A stretch of 18,345 nucleotides of DNA from CAZPMO01 sp964587515. GTDB taxonomy: Bacteria > Pseudomonadota > Alphaproteobacteria > MPNO01. This document shows positions 15,473 to 18,345 of the stretch, piece after piece (position 1 is the stretch's first letter; each line of letters starts with the position of its first letter). The notes beneath the pieces are model-generated. The model was not told where the DNA came from. It made no database searches and saw nothing but the letters and a program-made list of their open reading frames with translations. Location: contig CAZPMO010000093.1 in NCBI GenBank assembly GCA_964587515.1, positions 1 to 18,345 of the forward strand. Direction: 5' to 3'. The position numbers and the translations under genes are program-made.

Positions 15473-16273
15473 TTAGATGCCGGCCTGCCGGCGCAGGAAA
15501 TCGAGCACCGGCGGATTGTAGTCGGCGGCCAGGATCACCGGCACGAAATGGCCGCCGCGTTCGAGCACGATTTGTTCGGCGCCCGAAATCCCGGCGGCGA
15601 GTTCGTCCGACAGATGGAGCGGCGTTACCGCGTCGTCGCGCGCGCAGATCACCAGGGTCGGGGTTCGGATGTCGCCCATGCCGGCGCGCCGGTCGAACGC
15701 CATGATCGCGTCGATTCGGCTCAGCATGACCTCGACCGGCGGGTTGTTGACCGCCACCACCTTGGCTTGCTCGGCGAGTTGCGCGTCGTTCTCGGCGATC
15801 CACCAGGGCGGCATCAGCACCAGGGTCGAGGCGCGGGCGTAGCTTTCGAGGCCAAGCTCGTCCAGCACCTGCCGGCGGTTCTCGAAGCAGCGCCGGAAAT
15901 AAGGGTCCTGGCCGGGCCAAGTCGCGCTGAGAACCATGCTGAGGAGCCGGTCCGGGTGGTCCTGGGCGATGGTCTGGCCGATCGCGCCGCCGGTGGAATG
16001 GCCGACATAATGGGCGGTCTCCAGGCCGAGCCCGTCCATCAGCTTGATTGCGTCATCGGCCATCTGGTCGACCGAATAGGTGATCAGCGAATGAGTGCTT
16101 TGCCCCGCGCCCCGATGGTCGTGGATGATCACCCGGAAATATCGCGCGAAGTCGGCGATCTGTTCGCTCCAGAACGCGCCGCCGCCGCCGAGACCGGGCA
16201 CCAGCATCAATGGCGGACCCTCGCCCGTTTCCTCGTAATAGATCTCGGCGTCACCGATATCGATTTTCGGCAT
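15473..16273 (-). CDS. Alpha/beta-fold hydrolase
   Basis: A 266-residue protein from ATG 16273, chosen because GGGAGG lies 6 bases upstream and the family N-terminus begins there; the longer open frame to 16447 overlaps the cupin gene and is rejected. The oxyanion-hole region is LVPGLGGGGAFW near residue 25. The nucleophile Ser93 sits in the elbow GHSTGG, the acid is Asp213 or Asp214 in ARDDAVTP, and the base is His242 in GGHFVP. The layout is that of the 3-oxoadipate enol-lactonase / RutD / esterase group, but the substrate cannot be told. No signal peptide, so cytosolic. It follows the cupin gene by 29 bases and precedes gpsA by 4, indicating one transcript. A joint job with the cupin (for instance on one small organic substrate) is an inference. 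Confidence 0.88.
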   Translation of the reverse strand: MPKIDIGDAEIYYEETGEGPPLMLVPGLGGGGAFWSEQIADFARYFRVIIHDHRGAGQSTHSLITYSVDQMADDAIKLMDGLGLETAHYVGHSTGGAIGQTIAQDHPDRLLSMVLSATWPGQDPYFRRCFENRRQVLDELGLESYARASTLVLMPPWWIAENDAQLAEQAKVVAVNNPPVEVMLSRIDAIMAFDRRAGMGDIRTPTLVICARDDAVTPLHLSDELAAGISGAEQIVLERGGHFVPVILAADYNPPVLDFLRRQAGI

Positions 16274-16302
16274 GGCGGCCTCCCCCGGTTTGTTTTTGAG
16301 TC

Positions 16303-16794
16303 CTAGGTGTCGTTCATCCCCATGTCGCGCTCGATAGCGACCACGTCCTCGGGACGGGCGAAGGGTTCGGGCGCGGCGTCGCCGGGCGTGCGGCCGCGGC
16401 CGATGGTCTCGAAGAAATTCTCGAGACCCGCCGGCGAAATCACCCACATCAGGGTGAGTTCCTCGTCGGACTCGTTGATGATTTTGTGACGCACGTCATA
16501 GCCCAGGAAACACGTCGTGCCGGGCGTGATGTCGTGGCTGACATCGTCGACCACGACGCGGCCGGCGCCCCGGAAACAAATTATCAATTCGATGTTGTCG
16601 CTGTGTGAATGTTCGCGGACATGGCTGTGCGGCGCGATGGTCTGAAAGCCCATCGACAGCTCGTCGAAGCCGGTATTGCCCGGGAACAATTTGGGATCGG
16701 AATGGCCGTTGGCCGGAACCGGTTGCCAGAAGGACGGGCCGTCGTCGGGGTGCATCACGATTGCGCGGCCGCGAAGTTCGTTTTTGTCGGTCAT
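16303..16794 (-). CDS. Cupin-domain protein
   Basis: A 163-residue single-cupin protein from ATG 16794. Cupin motif 1 is fully met: His62, His64, Glu69 and Gly76 in HSHSDNIELIICFRG. Motif 2 has PGTTCFLGYD followed by His103 and Asn107 (HKIIN). These residues would bind one metal ion, so a dioxygenase, isomerase or sugar-binding role is possible; nothing narrows the substrate. Two additional histidines (56 and 58) precede motif 1. The Shine-Dalgarno GGGAG lies 6 bases before the ATG but is buried in an 11-bp hairpin at 16801-16827, suggesting translational control. It is the first gene of the cupin, hydrolase, gpsA, EVE, Rieske run. Confidence 0.88.
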   Translation of the reverse strand: MTDKNELRGRAIVMHPDDGPSFWQPVPANGHSDPKLFPGNTGFDELSMGFQTIAPHSHVREHSHSDNIELIICFRGAGRVVVDDVSHDITPGTTCFLGYDVRHKIINESDEELTLMWVISPAGLENFFETIGRGRTPGDAAPEPFARPEDVVAIERDMGMNDT

Positions 16795-16800
16795 CGAAGT

Positions 16801-16827
16801 CTCCCGGATGCTCAGTGCACCCGGGAG
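16801..16827 (-). promoter_or_regulatory. Hairpin sequestering the cupin Shine-Dalgarno
   Basis: On the minus strand the arms are 16827-16817 (CTCCCGGGTGC) and 16811-16801 (GCATCCGGGAG). They pair over 11 bp with one G-U, and the loop is ACTGA. The 3' arm ends in GGGAG, the only good Shine-Dalgarno for the ATG at 16794. Folding would hide the ribosome site, so this could be a thermosensor-like or protein-controlled switch. A dimeric operator is an alternative reading. Confidence 0.55.
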
Positions 16828-16875
16828 TTTACCGTTCCTTGCCCCGTTACGAAATGGCTGGAATTATGCTATGTT

Positions 16876-17067
16876 TTATATCTCGGAACGGCCGAATAAA
16901 GTGCCGCCGCCCCGGGCATCGCGCGCCCGCTTGAATGGCTTCGACAGTCTGTCCTGCCGCCGTCCATGTTCCCGATTGCGCTGAAACCACGCCGCGACAA
17001 CCATAATGAACGCCGCCGCCGCGATCAGTCCCACCACCAATACCAGATCCATCGTAAATTCGTTCAT
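16876..17067 (-). CDS. Small single-pass membrane protein, unknown
   Basis: A 63-residue open frame from ATG 17067, preceded by a GGGGGT purine run 6 bases upstream. Residues about 7-28 form one strongly hydrophobic segment (DLVLVVGLIAAAAFIMVVAA). The remaining 35 residues are basic (RNREHGRRQDRLSKPFKRAR), suggesting N-out/C-in topology with a cytoplasmic tail. I do not recognise the family. Upstream lies a CtrA-box match about 49 bases from the start. It ends 81 bases before the cupin gene and is probably a separate transcript. Coding status rests on the start signal, the hydrophobic profile and lack of any competing gene. Confidence 0.5.
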   Translation of the reverse strand: MNEFTMDLVLVVGLIAAAAFIMVVAAWFQRNREHGRRQDRLSKPFKRARDARGGGTLFGRSEI

Positions 17068-17115
17068 GGCGACCCCCGTTGATTGGTCCAGGGGTTAACG
17101 ATGGCTTCATGATGG

Positions 17116-17130
17116 TTAACGGAAGGTTAA
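17116..17130. promoter_or_regulatory. CtrA-box match TTAA-N7-TTAA
   Basis: TTAACGGAAGGTTAA is an exact match to the full CtrA motif. It lies 49 bases upstream of the start of the 63-residue membrane protein and 21 bases from the DnaA box. It may control that gene or be part of a replication-control region. Confidence 0.5.
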
Positions 17131-17151
17131 CGCGGCCGTTCCAAAGACCGG

Positions 17152-17160
17152 TTATCCACA
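17152..17160 (+). promoter_or_regulatory. Perfect DnaA box
   Basis: TTATCCACA is an exact match to the strong consensus DnaA box. It is the only perfect copy I found in the window. It may act in initiation or as a DnaA-regulated promoter element. Confidence 0.45.
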
Positions 17161-17340
17161 GAAAACCGCATCGCGCGAACCTCGTGCACCACCGCCGGTA
17201 CGGTGCGACGATCTTCCGGGGGGAGTCGGATCGTCACCTTCTACCCCACCGCCCGAAGGAATGATTTCAATCACTTATCACATCACAAGCGGGGTGTTGT
17301 CGGTCGGTTGTGCTACGAGGCCGCGCAATGCGGTTTCTAT

Positions 17341-17400
17341 ATATGTACGTAATATATATTATAATACAACTATTAAACGATATTAACATCATATGCTTTT
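17341..17400. other. AT-rich segment, 18% GC
   Basis: By direct count only 11 of these 60 bases are G or C, against about 65-70% in neighbouring coding DNA. It contains alternating TA runs and TTAA-N6-TTAA. It could be a DNA-unwinding element, a nucleoid-protein site, or the AT-rich 3' flank of the gene ending at 17413. Confidence 0.7.
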
Positions 17401-17412
17401 TTATAGCTTCGG

Positions 17413-17967
17413 TTAAATCGGCCGGCCGCCCAGCTTTTCCCGTAATTCCTTGATATGCGTCTCGGCCCCGGGGAGTGTCGGATGGATGGCCAGCGCGGCG
17501 TCGAAAGCGCGAAGCGCGGCGGCTTCGTCGTCGAGCGCCAGATGGACCAGCCCGAGCCCGGACAGCGCGCCGAAATGGCGTGGCTCCAGCATCAGTGTTT
17601 TTTCGATGTCGGCGATCGCGGCGCGGTAATTGCCCATCAGATAGTGGATGGTGGCGCGCTTGTTCCAGCCCTCGGCGAATTCGGGGGCGGTCTTGACGAT
17701 GCGATCGAACGCCTCCAGCGCGCCGAGATGATCGCGAAACGCCATCGCGCGCAGCCCGATGGTCATCATCTTCTCGACGGTCTCGTCGTCCGATTGATGC
17801 CAGATACGCCAGATATCCTGTTCGATCTCGGCGGCTTCCCCGGCGTCCGGCGTGGTTTTCAGGCGATCGAACATGGCGCCCAGGCGCGGGTCGTTCTGGG
17901 ACGCGATCACGGGCGCGGAAAGGGTCAGCGCGGTCGCCGTGGCGAGCCATCCCAGCATCCGCTTCAT
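17413..17967 (-). CDS. Secreted tetratricopeptide-repeat protein
   Basis: A 184-residue protein from ATG 17967, chosen because GGAGG lies 8 bases upstream; ATG 17985 in the same frame would put six acidic-rich residues before the signal peptide. The start MKRMLGWLATATALTLSAPVIASQ is a typical signal peptide with cleavage near ASQ, so the protein is probably periplasmic. Three TPR-like units follow: LGALEAFDRIVKTAPEFAEGW, YRAAIADIEKTLMLEPRHFGA and AALRAFDAALAIHPTLPGA. TPRs bind other proteins; the partner is unknown. It lies 63 bases downstream of the glcF stop, with a long palindrome filling most of that space, so read-through from glcF is uncertain. The gene ends at the edge of the AT-rich segment. 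Confidence 0.85.
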   Translation of the reverse strand: MKRMLGWLATATALTLSAPVIASQNDPRLGAMFDRLKTTPDAGEAAEIEQDIWRIWHQSDDETVEKMMTIGLRAMAFRDHLGALEAFDRIVKTAPEFAEGWNKRATIHYLMGNYRAAIADIEKTLMLEPRHFGALSGLGLVHLALDDEAAALRAFDAALAIHPTLPGAETHIKELREKLGGRPI

Positions 17968-17995
17968 GGAATCGTCCTCCGTCATGCGCCGGTTC

Positions 17996-18048
17996 CTAGT
18001 GGATAGAATCTAACGTATGGGTGCCATATGTTAGATTTTATCCACTAG
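17996..18048. repeat. 53-nt near-perfect palindrome at the end of glcF
   Basis: Arms 17996-18020 and 18024-18048 pair at 23 of 25 positions around a 3-base loop; the other two are G-T, so plus-strand RNA would form a 25-bp helix with two G-U pairs. Both outer ends read CTAG. On the minus strand the first arm encodes the last five residues (LVDKI) and stop of GlcF. It is AT-rich and could be a terminator-like structure, an operator or a small palindromic element. The inner 18038-18046 TTATCCACT is 8 of 9 to a DnaA box. Confidence 0.75.
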
Positions 18049-18345
18049 CGGCAGGCCGGTCGGGCGCGGGCCGCCGGTGGCCCAGTCGAGCAGTTCGACC
18101 GTATGCACCACCGGGGTCGCGCCGACCCGCCCGATCTGAATCAGGCAACCGATATTGCCGGTCGCGATCGCGTCGGCGCCGAGCGCGTCGAGACTGGCGG
18201 ATTTGCGCGCGCCCAACTGATCGGCGAGGTGGGGCTGAAGGATGTTGTAAGTACCGGCCGAGCCGCAGCACAGATGGGCGTCGGCGGGTTCGCGCACCTC
18301 GAACCCGGCCGCGGCCAGCAGCAGCCGGGGCGCGGCGTCGATTTT
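18031..18345 (-). CDS. glcF: Glycolate oxidase iron-sulfur subunit, C-terminal part (partial)
   Basis: The last 104 residues are present and the frame runs off the right edge of the window. The CCG-domain motif HLCCGSAGTYNILQP is followed by ATGNIGCLIQIG and VVHTVELLDWATGGPRP, all characteristic of GlcF. With GlcD and GlcE this subunit passes electrons from glycolate oxidation to the membrane chain; the cysteines of the CCG motif help hold a cofactor or cluster in this family. The final residues LVDKI and the stop lie inside the long palindrome, and homologues generally end near the GGPRP segment, so the tail may have been created by that insertion. glcD and glcE are expected beyond the window edge. 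Confidence 0.93.
   Translation of the reverse strand, partial: KIDAAPRLLLAAAGFEVREPADAHLCCGSAGTYNILQPHLADQLGARKSASLDALGADAIATGNIGCLIQIGRVGATPVVHTVELLDWATGGPRPTGLPLVDKI

Larger units (their letters stand above)
17068..17412. other. 345-base gene-free stretch with origin-like motifs
   Basis: No convincing gene is seen; a 61-residue plus-strand frame (17079-17264) has no start signal or recognisable features. The stretch holds TTAA half-sites at 17095, a full CtrA box, a perfect DnaA box, a GANTC site at 17223-17227, and a strongly AT-rich segment including TTAA-N6-TTAA at 17373-17386. This is the only gene-free stretch over 300 bases in the window. Confidence 0.6.

Noticed and set aside
16274..16447. 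Upstream extension of the alpha/beta hydrolase frame
   Set aside because: Overlaps the cupin gene; the strong Shine-Dalgarno and family N-terminus support ATG 16273.
17079..17264. 61-codon plus-strand open frame in the gene-free stretch
   Set aside because: No Shine-Dalgarno, no hydrophobic or domain pattern, and it overlaps the regulatory motifs.
1..18345. CRISPR array, transposase, integrase, rRNA or tRNA
   Set aside because: No spaced direct repeats, no recognisable protein or RNA signature was seen on either strand.

Overview
The window looks like a piece of an alphaproteobacterial chromosome, probably Rhodospirillales-like. Coding DNA is GC-rich, the gene order includes htpX-rsmB and rpe-heparinase II/III, and two intergenic sites match the CtrA box TTAA-N7-TTAA. 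No phage, transposase, CRISPR array, rRNA or tRNA was seen. The only gap inside the sequence is a run of 10 N at 11938-11947, which interrupts lptD.

Layout. 1-117 is the 3' end of acs. It runs tail-to-tail into a DUF433/DUF5615 toxin-antitoxin pair (125-717), which follows an unrecognised membrane-anchored protein (838-2118); all three are on the minus strand. A divergent intergenic region with a CtrA-like box leads to htpX and rsmB (2285-4461), which overlap by ATGA. A minus-strand TPR/methyltransferase gene of visibly lower GC (4458-6734) separates rsmB from rpe and a heparinase II/III gene (6883-9250). Then come envelope genes: a TviB/WbpA-type nucleotide-sugar dehydrogenase (9247-10530), lptD (10658-12836) and, divergently, a GmhB-like heptose-bisphosphate phosphatase (13024-13689).

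From 13720 to the right end everything is on the minus strand. A tight five-gene run reads, in transcription order, cupin, alpha/beta hydrolase, gpsA, EVE-domain protein and Rieske ferredoxin-like protein, with gaps of 4 to 29 bases. Upstream of it are a 63-residue membrane protein, a 345-base gene-free stretch, a secreted TPR protein and the 3' end of glcF.

Common themes are the cell envelope (LptD, GmhB, UDP-sugar dehydrogenase, heparinase-like protein, HtpX membrane quality control) and central carbon metabolism (Acs, Rpe, GpsA, GlcF). I see no complete new multi-gene system. The best leads are non-coding. They are an 11-bp hairpin that buries the Shine-Dalgarno of the cupin gene, a 53-nt near-perfect palindrome that supplies the last codons and stop of glcF, and a gene-free stretch combining a CtrA box, a perfect DnaA box, a GANTC site and a 60-base segment of 18% GC. 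The DUF433/DUF5615 module, the low-GC TPR/methyltransferase and the zinc-ligand-poor GmhB-like protein are the coding features most worth following.
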